A stretch of 64,000 nucleotides of DNA, taken from NCBI GenBank assembly GCA_964035795.1, contig OZ038321.1, positions 7,662,079 through 7,726,078 on the forward strand, given 5' to 3'. Below the pieces are notes generated by a model. The model ran no database searches. It was not told the DNA's origin and saw only the letters and a list, made by a program, of their open reading frames with translations. This stretch comes from Pterobdella sp. o SKG-2022 (Eukaryota; Annelida; Clitellata; Hirudinida; Piscicolidae). This document shows, in pieces, positions 33,901 through 45,324 of the stretch (positions within the stretch are counted from its first letter, which is position 1; each line of letters opens with the position of its first letter). The translations under genes and the position numbers were made by a program.

Positions 33901-36614
33901 CAGAAAAACAGATAAAAAGCTTTCTATTCTTTTCAGAGTAGCTTTCCTGCATTCTCTTAAGAATAAAAATAGCGTCCGCTGTGCTTTTGCCAGGCATAAA
34001 ACAAAATTTCATTTGGTCAACTTTTACCAACCTTCTCAACCTCTTCTCCAACTACCTTTCCACCTCTTTCATACCATGCTCTAAAAGCTTTACACCTCAA
34101 TAACTCGTACAGTCCATAACGCTACCTTTCTTCTTATAAATGGGAACAACTGTACTCATCCTTCAGTCATGAGGCATATCCTTTCTATTGAGAATTTCAT
34201 TTGCTATTTGCAAAATAACTTGCTTACCATGTGGAGAAGCAGCTAGGTGCTCTTTGACAATTCCAGTTGGTCCATTGGCCTTGGCATTTTTCATGATCCC
34301 TAGTGCTCTCCACTTCGTTCATAGCAAATGGCTCCATGGGACCTTCAACCACTTCTACATTCACCACCCCATCCCCTGGATTCTCCTCATTCATGATGGC
34401 CTTCATGTGCTCCTTCCACACTCTCTTGCGACCATCTTCGGCAAATACAACCTTCCCATTTTTGTCTTTTATGTAGTCGTTTCCTGCTAAGTCAGTTGCT
34501 TCCTTCTTCATTGTTCTTATTCTACGGAATACGACATTTCTGCCATTCCGTATTTCCTCCATCTCTTACCGCCTCTTTTTTTGCCTCAACAACAGCTCTC
34601 TTGGCTTTCTTTTTATCAGAGAAATAACGGGATTTATTTTTTTCGGATGGAAATTGTTTTCTTCTCCAGAAATTTTTCCTCTTCTCTATAATGGTTTTCT
34701 GCACATCCTGATTCCACCACCATGTTTCACCGTGCTCAGGTCTACTTTTACTCACTCCACAAACTTCTTTAACAGCTTTTAAAACAGAAGTTTTATATTT
34801 CAGCCATGCATTTTGTTCATCGATTTTTCTATACAAAACTTCCATCTTTTCAGGAAATTTTGCTTCTACCTTATCGTTCAATAACTTCCATACTTTTGGG
34901 CGAGATACTTTTTTGGCGAGACTTTGTTGGGTTTTCCTAATCCATCTTCCGTCTAAAACCACCTTCAATAGTTTTTGTTGAAGCTCACCCCCAATTGCTC
35001 TCACATCCTTCAAAAAGTTTCTCTGACTACCCTTCATCAACACAAAATCTATTTCTGTCCCACTACACCCTCCATTCAAAGTAACCTTCCTATTATCCTT
35101 CTTTTTAAACCAACTATTACCCACAAACATACTCTTTTTAACACAAAATTCTAACAGCAATCTACCCTCCACTTGAACACCTTTAAACCCATCAACCTCT
35201 TTGCCAATGTGTCCATTGAAGTCTCCTAGGCAAAGCAAAACTTAATTTTCATTTTCTTCTTCACACCTTTTTGCCATTTCATCATAAAACTTCTTTTCAC
35301 TCTACGATCTTCCACATTGTGGGACATATGCGCAAACAATTCTTACTACCTTTTTACCAAAAATAATTACCGCTACCATTACTCTATCTGATATCCTATT
35401 TATTTCTACAACATTCATACATAAATCCTCTCTAACTAGTATTACTACACCACCTATCTTATCTTCATTACCAGACCACCATAGTTTAAACCTCCTACCT
35501 AAACCACCTAGAAATTTCGAACCCATACCTCTCCACCTCACTTCTTGGATACAGCAAATACCAACCTCCCTCTTCAACAACTCTTCACAAAACTCCATAT
35601 TCTTCCCATTTAATGATCCATTATCAAAACTACCAAAAGAAAAAGACCTCCCAAAAGAACAAGAAGAAAAGGAAAAAAGCACAGGCATTCTTAGCACCCT
35701 CTGTCCATTCAAGAGCTGCTGGGGACTGAGGGCCATTGCTTTTTTATGTATAATCATGAAGATTCGTTGGAGCAAAAGAAGTGTGCAATGGAGCATGTCT
35801 TTGCTTCCACCGCATAGCACATGTTTCATGGTTGAATAACAAAATGAAAATGCAGCTAAAGGAACTTGTTAATTTACAAACATTTTATTTTATATCCTGA
35901 AGTAATGTTTAATATAGCGAGTAAATTGAAAAGTGACAGAAGTTTGACTTCTGTCACTTTTCAATTTAAAAGTCAAAAAAAGAAGTCAAAATCACGATAT
36001 CGTGAACTCGCAGAATGAAAACAAAATGAAACAAATAATTATCAGATTTCATCGCAAACTTTAAACTGTTTTATCTGGATTCTCCTACCTTTAAAAAAAC
36101 ATAATTGGAAAATTCTGTTTTTAGTGAAATTTTTGAAAGTACCTGTTGTGCTAATCTTTATAAAATGAACAATCCATGAAATAAACTAATTTCGTAACTT
36201 AGACAATACTTAGTATGATAGAATAGAAATCTCAACAGAGTAGTGCAAGTGAGTTGGACAATGGTACAGAATGCTTGGAGCTGGTGCGCAAATATAACAA
36301 AACCAACTCTGAGCTGCAATGCATCAAGATGCTTGAAGCCAGTTCCCTCTTCAATAAGGTTTTAATTGAAATTCAAAATTTTTATAAGTTTCAACTCAAT
36401 GTAACATAATTAATCGGCAATATAACACAACGGAAGAGCAAAAAATATGAAAAAAATTATAACGGTTTCAACTAATTAATCAAATGCATCCAATTTAGAT
36501 GCATTTCTTAACTCACAAAGACTATGGTATATTCATATGCAGATAACGTTTAAAGAGGATTTAAAAGCCTTTGAATTCTACCTCAGAGACAACATACTCA
36601 ATGATTGTGTATAA
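30936..36614 (+). CDS. CRPPA: D-ribitol-5-phosphate cytidylyltransferase (CRPPA/ISPD-like), complete
   Basis: Seven exons (30936-31078, 31228-31391, 31613-31716, 31965-32006, 32071-32226, 36239-36358, 36543-36614) join in phase to 266 residues. IspD-family motifs are clear: the CTP-binding loop VILPAAGEGTRM with KKQF, KPLISYTIDNFER, SSRHRSICNAV, the signature VVVHDAVRPVV, SHTPQAF, and NGTECLELVRKY matching human FGTECLQLALKY. In animals this enzyme makes CDP-ribitol for ribitol-phosphate glycosylation of alpha-dystroglycan in the Golgi pathway. The protein stops about where the catalytic domain ends (FKEDLKAFEFYLRDNI) and lacks the roughly 200-residue C-terminal domain of human CRPPA, so its size resembles bacterial IspD/TarI. 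The MEP-pathway role of bacterial IspD is unlikely in an animal. Intron 5 (4 kb) holds an antisense LINE. Confidence 0.9.
32690..35830 (-). mobile_element. RTE-like LINE, about 3 kb, EN and RT domains, decayed
   Basis: Minus strand, 5' to 3': endonuclease in 35302-35829 (VGICCIQEVRWRGMGSKFLG, VRIVCAYVPQCGRS) and 34522-35238 (MLCLGDFNGHIGKEVDGFKG, NGGCSGTEIDFVLMKGSQRN); a linker with GETWWWNQDVQ; RT in 33614-34562 (KFCFMPGKSTADAIFILKRM, FICFSDLEEAFDRVPKKVI, GVGVHQGSVLSTFLFSIVLD); and a C-terminal VCLSELERVNNFCYLGDNM at 33117-33329. The catalytic YADD region is frameshifted near 33630. This is the most complete RTE-like copy in the window. It is antisense to CRPPA, in intron 5. Confidence 0.9.
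35923..35967. repeat. Perfect 21-bp inverted repeat (hairpin)
   Basis: The left arm begins AAATTGAAAAGTGACAG and the right arm ends CTGTCACTTTTCAATTT. The 21-nt arms are perfectly complementary around a 3-nt loop. It lies about 95 bp beyond the 5' end of the antisense LINE in CRPPA intron 5. Confidence 0.9.
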
Positions 36615-36884
36615 GTGTATTCTGTTCTTGAATGAAGATATAAATGTGAAGAGAAAATCATTTTGGAAGGTTTGATAGACTAATGTACAAGTAGGTCTAA
36701 AGCAGGCATATCTTATTGATGTCTTAATGAGTCAACATCTGAAAGATGCATTAAATATAAATTATTTTTTTTATAGATAATTTGTGTAAGACTGATTGTC
36801 ATTCTTTTTGCAAACATATATGTTTTCATTCCTATTTGTCCTTCAAAGAAAGTTCAAATTTTTAAAATCTGTATTGCGTTTAAC

Positions 36885-37145
36885 TCAGGTGCTGGCAAGT
36901 TCTGTAATTTTTAGTGCCAGGGAATCACAGTTCCATTGTAGTATGGTGAGTTGGGATTGACAGGAGAAAGGGAGCCCAATCGAGAGTGCTGATTGGGATA
37001 TTTTGGTTGGTGCAGGTTCGGCAGGTCCAGTTGTTTCTTTACGCAGGTGGTCGAAGGCTATGCGTGTCTCCGGGCGCATTTTGCGTGGAAACCTCGGCCG
37101 CATGAGCAAATCCAGAACCATTACCATCTTTATTCCTGTTTCCAA
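36885..37145 (-). mobile_element. LINE 5' fragment (start of endonuclease)
   Basis: Minus-strand frame with a basic/Pro-rich leader then SQLTILQWNCDSLALKITEL. L-x-I-L-Q-W-N-C-x-S is the usual beginning of Jockey/CR1-type LINE endonucleases. It ends at a TAA (about 36883), right after the first EN helix. Confidence 0.7.
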
Positions 37146-37499
37146 TTGGCCTTGTTAGGGAAGATTGTTTTTAGCTCTCCCTTTCCACCCACATTTCCTT
37201 ATTTTTTATTTTTATCAAAATGTGGCGTTGGGCCACAATAGGTTCACAACTGTAGCTGGAACATTCTTAGTCATTCTTGTAGTATAAGAGGTCGACAAAC
37301 GCCTCTTCTTTTCACGACTCACTTTACTGGTTTCAATAAGCAATTTAAAACGCAAAGCGTCCTATTTTTAAAGTAATTTTCAAAATACTTTTATTTCTTT
37401 CCGGTCATTCTAGTTAATCATTTTTGTTTTCACTATTTCTGTACACTATACGTGTTTTTGCAGTCTCCAAAGACATTCTTTACTTTCTATTAAATCTAG

Positions 37500-37650
37500 G
37501 TTCTAATTTGAAGTCCAGAAGCTTTTGTAGCAGAAGAACATTCAGAAGCCAAAATAAAATTATGTTCATCATATTCTTCTGTTGACAACTTTTCCATCAC
37601 AGTAGGAACTGAATCACAGTTCCATTGTAGTATTAGATTGACAGCGACAT
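37500..37650 (-). mobile_element. Second LINE 5' fragment of the same family
   Basis: Minus-strand translation ILQWNCDSVPTVMEKLSTEE, then FILASECSSATKASGLQIR, is a diverged endonuclease start. It shares the exact string GAATCACAGTTCCATTGTAG with the copy at 36885-37145. Confidence 0.6.
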
Positions 37651-38244
37651 TGATCACAATTTATAAAAATGGTTCTATGGGTTTCTCCAATTGTAATTCT
37701 GAGTAGAGGCATGTATAAGTTTCCATATAAAGAACCTTAGTTGTTTATAGTAACCTACATTCTGGTTTTCTGTGGAGGAGTATTACCACTTTCTTATACT
37801 AGTTAGGAGTTTGCTTTAAACTCAAATAGCTTGTTTGTGTCATTGGGCTGAAATAATTCCTTTTGGCTATTAAGCCACATTTTTAGTTTTATTTTTCATT
37901 ATTTACATTGCTTCATCGTGAATTTTTGTTATTTTTTATTCCTTGTATGTTTTCTGTTCAATAAATACTACATATTAGATGGAATAAAAGCAAATAAATC
38001 CTTTTTGACTTGAAGTTTTTATAGTGTCCAATGTCACTGAGTAGTTAAAATAAATTGAAGCGTCTAGAAATCGATGTTTACCTATTTAGGAAAGTACCCT
38101 AAGTGCACAAAATAATTTCGTAAAAAATTACCAATGAAACGATTCAAAATCTCTGAAACCAACAAAGAAATAAGAATGAAATTGAATATTTGGCCATCTT
38201 TATCATCATTGAAAATAACTATTTATATTTTATCGTATTTAATG

Positions 38245-38310
38245 TAACTAAGACAGCCATCAAAAGTGGCCTGTAAGCTGAAGCTTGATACTGGAATGTT
38301 GGGAATTTTA
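38245..38310 (+). repeat. Short interspersed repeat, copy 2
   Basis: CAGCCATCAAAAGTGGCCTG, then AAGCTGAAGCTTGA, parallels 16310-16380. Non-coding. Confidence 0.4.
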
Positions 38311-39378
38311 GATTCTTTTTGCAGTTTGAAAAGCGTTCATCACCGCGTTGTCTTATATAGTTTTTTTAATATTTGGTTTGCCTGTGATGAGTTTTTATAG
38401 ATTTTTTAATTAAAGTATTGAATTTCCTCGAAAACTGTAAACCCCATATTAATTATATGTTAAAAACACAACTTTCGGAAAGCAAATGCGGTTAATTCTG
38501 AGATTTCTGAGTTTTAAAAATTGTTTATCGTTTAATGTATTATTTAATTTTGATATTATCCTAAAAAGAGGATTTTATCGCCCATATTTTCATCAACATC
38601 GTGTTTTTTCAAAGTGGTACTTTGCGTACCCCCGTATTTTGAAAGAGTTAAAGTTGCTTCATTAGGGCTTTATTTGTTATTCTATTTGAAAATTTTCAAT
38701 GTTTTTACTACATGATGAGAGCCCTCTAAAGCCGTACAAGCAACTTGAGGTTCTGTTAAGTTAGACGTACACAAGGTTGGAATAAATATTTTTAGGTTTT
38801 AATATATATTTATTAAACTAATATTAAGCAACAATGGATTATAGTGCCTGTATGTGAATATGAGTGATAAACAATTATATACTCGCTGGTAGTAACATCT
38901 TTTCTGGTCATGTTGGCTTGTATTTTTATTCATTGAATAATAATTATTTGAAATTTCATTTTTAAATATAATATTTTTCTAATTTTACATTGTTCTCATT
39001 TTATCAAATTAATTCTTAGCACATGACGATGATGATGATGATGATGGAAATTGGCATTGAGGTCATTGTTTTATTTACACAACTCAAACTTTTAAAAAAA
39101 TTCTTTACTATTTTGCTATCATAAATTAACTATAAATAACTATTCAAACTTTTGTTTTAACATTTAGACAAAATCAACTTTGTTTTAATATAGATTATTT
39201 AAAGGATAAGTATGCGTAATGCAAGCGCACAAAGAAATCGATCAGAGGGAGGTATAAAACATTACTCCAACCGAACAAAGAATATCTCAAACATTTTCCT
39301 AAGTGTTTCAATATTATTTTATTATACGTTTAAAACAAGATAATTGAAACAAAAGATTGATACCAGGATTTTCATTAA

Positions 39379-41582
39379 ATGAAAATTATAATAATCTTAA
39401 TTCTATTCTCAAGTTATATGAATGTAGAAACTAAATATGTTTGCAAAAGCTTAAAATGTTACTGGATATCAGAGTATACTGTTTCATCTTTCCAAGTTGC
39501 TGAAAACATTTGCAAAAATTTGAAAACAAAAAATATAAATGGTTAATTTTTATTATCTATTTTGAGAACAATTTTATCCGAAAAACTAATTTCAGAGACA
39601 AGAGTAGTTGAGGCCACAAATAAAAATGAAGTTGATGAACTGGCAGCTTTGATGTCAGATTATACCTTGGGATATGTTGTCTTGAATGCGGTTCGTGAAG
39701 TTGGTCCAGATTGGTTCTGGATGGATAGCAACAGAAAAAGTAAACTTTATATGCGATTTCAATCTTCCTAATAAACATTTTTATCAAGAATAAAACTAAA
39801 ATTTATTTTAAAAACTTTTAGTTATAGAATAATTGGTATATTTGGACTTGATGTTTCAGGTAGTTTTCTTTCGAGTTCAAACTCATCGAATGCATACAAT
39901 TATGTTTTTGTTGATCATCTTATGAAACCTTTAGCTTCAAAGTTTTCAACTTTACGTGGTTTTGCTTGCCACTATAGAAAACACCAAGGTAATAGATTAC
40001 TTGGAAAATTTTTCATAACCATATATTAATAACTTCAATAACTTTTTAACATTTCATTTTTCACTATAACAAGGTGCGTGTGAAAACCTCCCTAAAAATT
40101 GGATTGAAACTGAAACATTTTGGTTAGACAGCATCCCTGATGGTAATTGTGTGGTCTTTGTGAGTTCCCCATTGGTGGATTTCATGGACGCCATAACTCA
40201 ATGCTCCAGAATTAATTCCAGCTTGTTAGAGTTTGGCGAAGAAAACTTTTCGGATATTAAAATTAGAGAAAAACGTTGGAAAGAAATAAAAAGTGGGTTT
40301 AATGACACTGGAATGTTGATTGAAAAAACACAGAGATTTTTGAGAAAAAATAAGCAAGAAAGTTTTTTGAAAGCAGATGTGCTGGAGCGCCAACTACAGT
40401 TATGGTGGCATCAAAAATATTTCAAAAAAGAAAGTTCTTTTTGGATTGGCCTTAGTATGTATCGATGGGTTTGGAAAGGTTAATTTCATTTGTCTATTCA
40501 ACACTTTTTCAAAAAAATCGCTAAAAGTTTCTGTACTTTTATTGTTTCAGTAATTTGAAACTGTCAACAATGAAATAGATTAAAATATATCAGATAACTG
40601 AATTAAATTTATCTTTCAAAGATTCCAAAACACTTATCACTCTTTCAAGCTGGAGCAATGGTCATCCCATTCCTTATTCCGAAGAAAGCTCATGCTTATT
40701 TTCAACTACTCATCAAAACGAAACATTTTTTGTGAGTAGAGGGTGTGAAGATTTCAAGTTGAACCTTGTCTGTGAAATTCAAACTATCACTGAGGTTTAT
40801 CAGACAACTCCGCTTTACTCCACAACTTATGTAACTCTAGATACACTCGAAAATCAAGGTAATATTTTCTTAATGAAACATTGGGATCTTGTCGTCATTC
40901 AAATGCAGTGATAAAAAATTTTTTTAAAACAATAAAATTTCATTTGTTTCAATGAAAGTTTGATGAATTTGGAAGTAAATTTGTTAGCATTATGATGCAT
41001 ATAATAATATTTTTCTAGAATCTTTCCCGGTATTGTTAGTGACGTTGACTGCTTCACTGCTTAGCATTGTACTGACCTGTAGCACCATTTTGATTTGTTA
41101 CTTATGCATCCACAAAAAGTTAATTTTATATCAACTTTCATAAATTTAATAAATTTTAGAGAATGTTAATTAGTTTAAAATGATTTTTAAGTCATTCACG
41201 GAAAACTTGCAGGCATTGTTTTAGACGCCATAAAGAAGAAGCAGAAAACAATGACGGCTACATTTTGACTTCTTCAAGTTTTTATACCTCTTTGAATTAC
41301 AATCCTAACCCTCGAGTCGTTTTCAACAACAGTGTTAATAATTATGAAAACATAGATAAGTTTATCTCTAAACACGGTAACAATAAAACCTTTCAAGACG
41401 ATACAATAGACTCAAAAGCATTTTCAGGCAATATATCAACCAATCACCCTACTACCTCACGTGAAAACGCCGATAGTTTAGACAAAAACCGAAATATCTC
41501 AATCATTTCTTCTTCATTCTCGCAAGCCAATGACAACCCCGATGAGCTTTACAGCGTAATCACTAGAGGAGTCCTGTCTTAA
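39379..41582 (+). CDS. Single-pass receptor with two C-type lectin-like domains
   Basis: Seven exons (39379-39541, 39596-39739, 39860-39988, 40074-40478, 40622-40858, 41019-41118, 41213-41582) join in phase to 515 residues. Exon 1 encodes a signal peptide (MKIIIILILFSSYM) and the start of a CTLD (KCYWISEYTVSSFQVAENIC). The first CTLD ends in exon 3 (LRGFACHYRKH). A second begins CENLPKNWIETETFW, has WIGLSMYRWVWKD and WSNGHPIPY, and ends NLVCEIQ. Neither has the EPN/QPD and WND calcium/sugar motifs, so calcium-dependent mannose- or galactose-type binding is unlikely. The second CTLD carries a long charged insertion (about 50 residues, EKRWKEIKSGF to LERQLQLWW). Exon 6 is the membrane helix (LLVTLTASLLSIVLTCSTIL). 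The tail has tyrosine motifs GYIL, NYENI and ELYSVI, suited to SH2 or phosphatase binding. It converges on the ITIM-like gene 335 bp away. Confidence 0.85.
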
Positions 41583-41917
41583 ACATTATCTCGTTTTTTG
41601 GGGTCTTATTCAAACTTCTTTGATAACTTCTTGTTGAAGTTTCAATTAGAAAACTAGAAAATTTTCATTGTGAATTTCCCATTCGAAAGTGACATTAATT
41701 CAATTATTTTTATTCATTTCGATATTTTTAGTGCTTTTTAAAATTTTCACATTTGTGGCAAAAAAGTAAAATTGAATTATGCTAATAGTTTTTTAATATA
41801 TATATTATTTTAATTACAAAATTATCTTGATAGATTATAAAATTAGTCCTTTCTATTAGAAATCATTAAATATGATTCATACAAAATTTTTTGAAGTTAT
41901 CCCTAAAGATGCCTTTC

Positions 41918-43573
41918 TCAAAGTCTTCTTGTCTTGAAATCTCGTGTACAATTATCATATTCTGATTCAACTATAGAAGGTTTCCCAACAATTGTTTTGG
42001 AAAGTTCATTTTTAAATTTCTGGTTAATATTCTCGATTTTGAAAGTTTGCGAGGGCTTAAAGTAAGGAAGTGGAATGACTTCTTCACATAAAAAATTTTC
42101 ATTTGATTTCGGTAATGGAAATTGAGCTTTTCTCATCTCTGAAGGAACGATGCACTTGTTCAAATTGGCATAGTTGTGTTGTTTTTGCTTTGTGTAAATT
42201 TTATGCAATTGAATGATTTGTGTTTTTGTGATATCCTCCTTTTTTTTGGCTTCTTCTGATTTTAAATACACACAATCTTTCGAGTTTTTTTCATTTACTA
42301 TTTTAACAGGCTCCAATTCTACATATTCTAAACTTGGAGGAATGGTGTTGTAATCAGTGTTAATAGGAACCACTTCGGAATATATCGTTGTCGTTGCTGT
42401 GGTGTGTGTCTTCATTTCTTCAACAGAATCCTCTTGACAGACCTCGTTATCAACTAACTTTTTAGAACGCCTGTAAAATGTTAAATATTTTTTATGCTTA
42501 AAGTTCATTAAACAACAATAATAAAATCATTTAAAAATGAAGTTCACGGCGTTTGTGGAACACAAAGCCACTAACTGCCAATGTTTTATGCCAAAGCTAA
42601 GCTCATCAAAATTTGGTTTTTTTACTGCTTAAACATATGATAATCTTATATATTCGACGTAAAATTAATTATAATTTCATGAAGCAATTAAAAAATTTAT
42701 ATATAAATTTATTTAGGCGAAAAGCATCAGATAATTAAAGTTAATTAACTAAACTAATTAACTAGTCACTTAACTATTATTTTTTTTTAAGTTTTTAAAG
42801 ACTCAGGTCAACAAAATTTTACGATGCGTTTATAACCCTTGAAGAAAACAAAATCGATTAAGGTTTTGTTATTCCTTCGAAGACATCCGCACTGGTATTG
42901 GTCGGATAGACTTTGGCAATGTTATCTATGCAGGGCTTCCTAAAAATAAAAAAAACAGGCTCCAATTCCCAGACAGGTTTATTACAGACACCAGAAAATA
43001 TGAGCTCTGTTTTGAGAGATCTGCACTGGCTTAAAATTGATGAGAGTATTGACTATAAGGTTCTGCTGCAAATATTTAAGTGTTTATTTGATGAAGGTCC
43101 AGTCTATCTTTTAAGAGATTTTGAGATGTTATCTAGCATTCCAGGTAAGCAAACTTAGATCGGCCAATTCACTGAAGTCTGTTCCAGGTAAATATGAACT
43201 CAAAACCACAGAGAGAAAATTTGTTATGTAACCGGTCCTCCCCTGTGGAATAACCTTTCTGAACAACTCAGGTTTTCTGTTTCCACATAATCTTTCTGAA
43301 AAAACCTCAAATCTTTGATTTTAACAGATCTTTTGGCAAACAAATATTCATATATTATTTTTTCTAACATTTCCAATAGCTTTTAATTATTTCTTTTATT
43401 ACAATCAGCTTGTGGCCTACAAAACCCTGAAGTTAATGCCACTATAAGCTTGTTGGTGATTGTATTGTAGAAAAAAATCCCAGCACTTACTTAGCACAGA
43501 GTAATAGAAGGACGACAAATGATATAAATCCAAATGATAGGCCCATATAAAAACTGCTTTCATATGATTTCAT
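41918..43573 (-). CDS. Small single-pass membrane protein with ITIM-like tyrosine motifs
   Basis: Two exons (43491-43573 and 41918-42470) join at AA|G to give 211 residues. Exon 1 begins MKSYESSFYMGLSFGF and is almost entirely a membrane helix (FISFVVLLLLCA), followed by basic KRSKK, so the protein has only about 8 extracellular residues and a tail of about 180. The tail has TIYSEV (Tyr 58), DYNTI (68), SLEYVEL (77, an exact I/V/L/S-x-Y-x-x-I/V/L ITIM pattern), CVYLKS, NYANL (Grb2-like Y-x-N) and SEYDNC. I do not recognise the family. The layout is that of a transmembrane adaptor. The intron contains a LINE tail. Its 3' end faces the lectin-like receptor. The start could lie in a further upstream exon, but no acceptor is close to this ATG. 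Confidence 0.65.
42800..43320 (+). mobile_element. LINE tail fragment (CR1/L2-like)
   Basis: Translation SSVLRDLHWLKIDESIDYKV, then LLQIFKCLFDEGPVYL, matches the V-L-x-D-L-H-W-L-P-V...R-I-x-Y-K...L-x-F-K...G-x-Y-L consensus at the C-terminus of CR1/L2-like LINEs. It explains the open frame at 42913-43158. It lies antisense in the intron of the ITIM-like gene. Confidence 0.8.
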
Positions 43574-44202
43574 TGTTATCATTTATTTCAAAGTTCATAT
43601 TTAAATAAATTCCCTTGTACTTTATTTTTTTGAAATCGGAGCCATTGAACTGTTATTCAAATTTAAAATTGAGGTTCTTTGAAAATATTTCAATACTACT
43701 ACACTTGGTATTTTTTTATCAACCTTGAATTTAGTGGAAGTTCACAACTTTATATTAGTCTCATACAATTAAATGCCATTTTTATATACTACTGAGCTGT
43801 TATATTTAAAAAGGCTCAATTGTTTAGTTTTAAGACTCACCAGCAAACAATAATGTTTATTTATATTTAGTTATTCATAGACTTGCCCAAAACCGAACGT
43901 GCAAGGCTTAAAACATTGATGGAAAAATGTTTTAATTTCGAGCATTTTGAGTATTAAAATAACTATCCTAAATGTTATTTCTGCAGTTAATCCCAAAAGC
44001 TAAAGTTCTTTCAATAATAATTTGACTCATATAAGTTCATTCATGACTAACCGAGAATAATTTAATTATATATCAGCTATAATCACATACATCCCGTTTG
44101 AGTTACATAATATATTTGATTTGTGTGTGAAAATGCTGGAAAGTCCAAATAACGAAAACTCAATTTTAAAATGCCATAATTCACATGATATAACATGTAC
44201 TC

Positions 44203-45324
44203 TTAGCAAAACCATATGCCACAATTGATCCCACATAAAAAGCAGTAGCATCTCGCTACTGAATCTTTTTTTTTATTTTCCCCTTTCCAACCTTCCATTA
44301 TAGTCATTTCTTGTGTAGCTTTGTTTCTCATTATCTCATTATCACTACATATCATCACACTGTCACCACTTCCAATGACCTCGGGAGCTTTCAACAACTC
44401 TTTCCTTGATAAAACACTAGGTTGGGTTACAATTTCTTCATGTACGCTATTCAAATTACGATTTATCTCATCTGATACTTGACAACCAAAATCACTGTTT
44501 TGCTTTTCAGCTTTTTTATAATATTTAGACAAGAGGTTTGATATAAAGTGCTGATTAACATCCTGGTTCTCATGATTGTTGTTGGCGATGCAATTCTTAC
44601 TGGAGTCTGCTCCATTGTTTCCATCGCACAAAAAAAATGTTTCTTTGATTTCAAATTTTTCTGATTGCAAATTTTTTATTAGTGTTTTTGGATTTTGGAT
44701 ACGTTGGTTGGCATTGATGAAGGATTTTCGTTTCAATTTGTCCATAGGGTTTGATATGGAGTATGACACAATCCTTTTGGGTATTTCTTTTGTCACTTCT
44801 CTTTTTAACCTCCTATTTTCATTAAAATGTACTTCTGCGTTATGTTTCAACACTTGATTATTCTTAGAAACTTTAACGTCAGATATTTTTGAGTAGCTTC
44901 TGTTGGTGTCTCTGTTTTGAAAGTCCTCACTACTGAAACTTTCGTCCCCTAAGACTGGTGTTTTGTTCTCAGAATCCTTAGCGTCTTCATCGTTGTCTAA
45001 CCACGACAGATCAAGCCTAGGAACACTTGTGACAGCGTCTTCGTTTTTTTTTTCGTTGAAATATAAACCAAAATCTGGGCTAAGATTCTTTGTTTCGAAT
45101 TCTGGAACACAATTTGATGAAGATGGAGTGAGCTCAGTGTTAGACTTTTCTTCTCCCATGAAGTTGCTTATCATCATTTGTTCATTTTTTTTATTCCTTG
45201 TTATGAGTTCTTTTAATACTTCAATATTTGCCTTCTCAGCCATTATCTCACCAAACTTCTCCTTCTCTTTGAGAACAACCGACGCTTTCTCAGAGATACT
45301 TTGTAAGGGATTTGAGGTTTCCAT
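44203..45324 (-). CDS. Unrecognised Ser/Asn/Glu-rich protein, single long open frame
   Basis: One uninterrupted frame of 373 codons from METSNPLQSISEKASVVL to a Cys-rich end (RCYCFLCGINCGIWFC). It is long for this AT-rich DNA and has amino-acid use unlike random sequence. Residues about 10-55 look helical (VVLKEKEKFGEIMAEKANIE, VLKELITRNKK). The middle is acidic and serine-rich (RLDLSWLDNDEDAKDSE) and the second half basic. No known domain, signal peptide or membrane segment. An AG acceptor-like site (GAAACAG) lies 11 bases before the ATG, so it may be an internal or last exon. The odd final 16 residues could lie beyond a real splice donor (GTGGGA). Function unknown. Confidence 0.55.
   Translation of the reverse strand: METSNPLQSISEKASVVLKEKEKFGEIMAEKANIEVLKELITRNKKNEQMMISNFMGEEKSNTELTPSSSNCVPEFETKNLSPDFGLYFNEKKNEDAVTSVPRLDLSWLDNDEDAKDSENKTPVLGDESFSSEDFQNRDTNRSYSKISDVKVSKNNQVLKHNAEVHFNENRRLKREVTKEIPKRIVSYSISNPMDKLKRKSFINANQRIQNPKTLIKNLQSEKFEIKETFFLCDGNNGADSSKNCIANNNHENQDVNQHFISNLLSKYYKKAEKQNSDFGCQVSDEINRNLNSVHEEIVTQPSVLSRKELLKAPEVIGSGDSVMICSDNEIMRNKATQEMTIMEGWKGENKKKDSVARCYCFLCGINCGIWFC

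Noticed and set aside
42913..43158. 81-codon plus-strand frame as a host gene
   Set aside because: It matches the C-terminal consensus of CR1/L2-like LINEs and sits in an intron.
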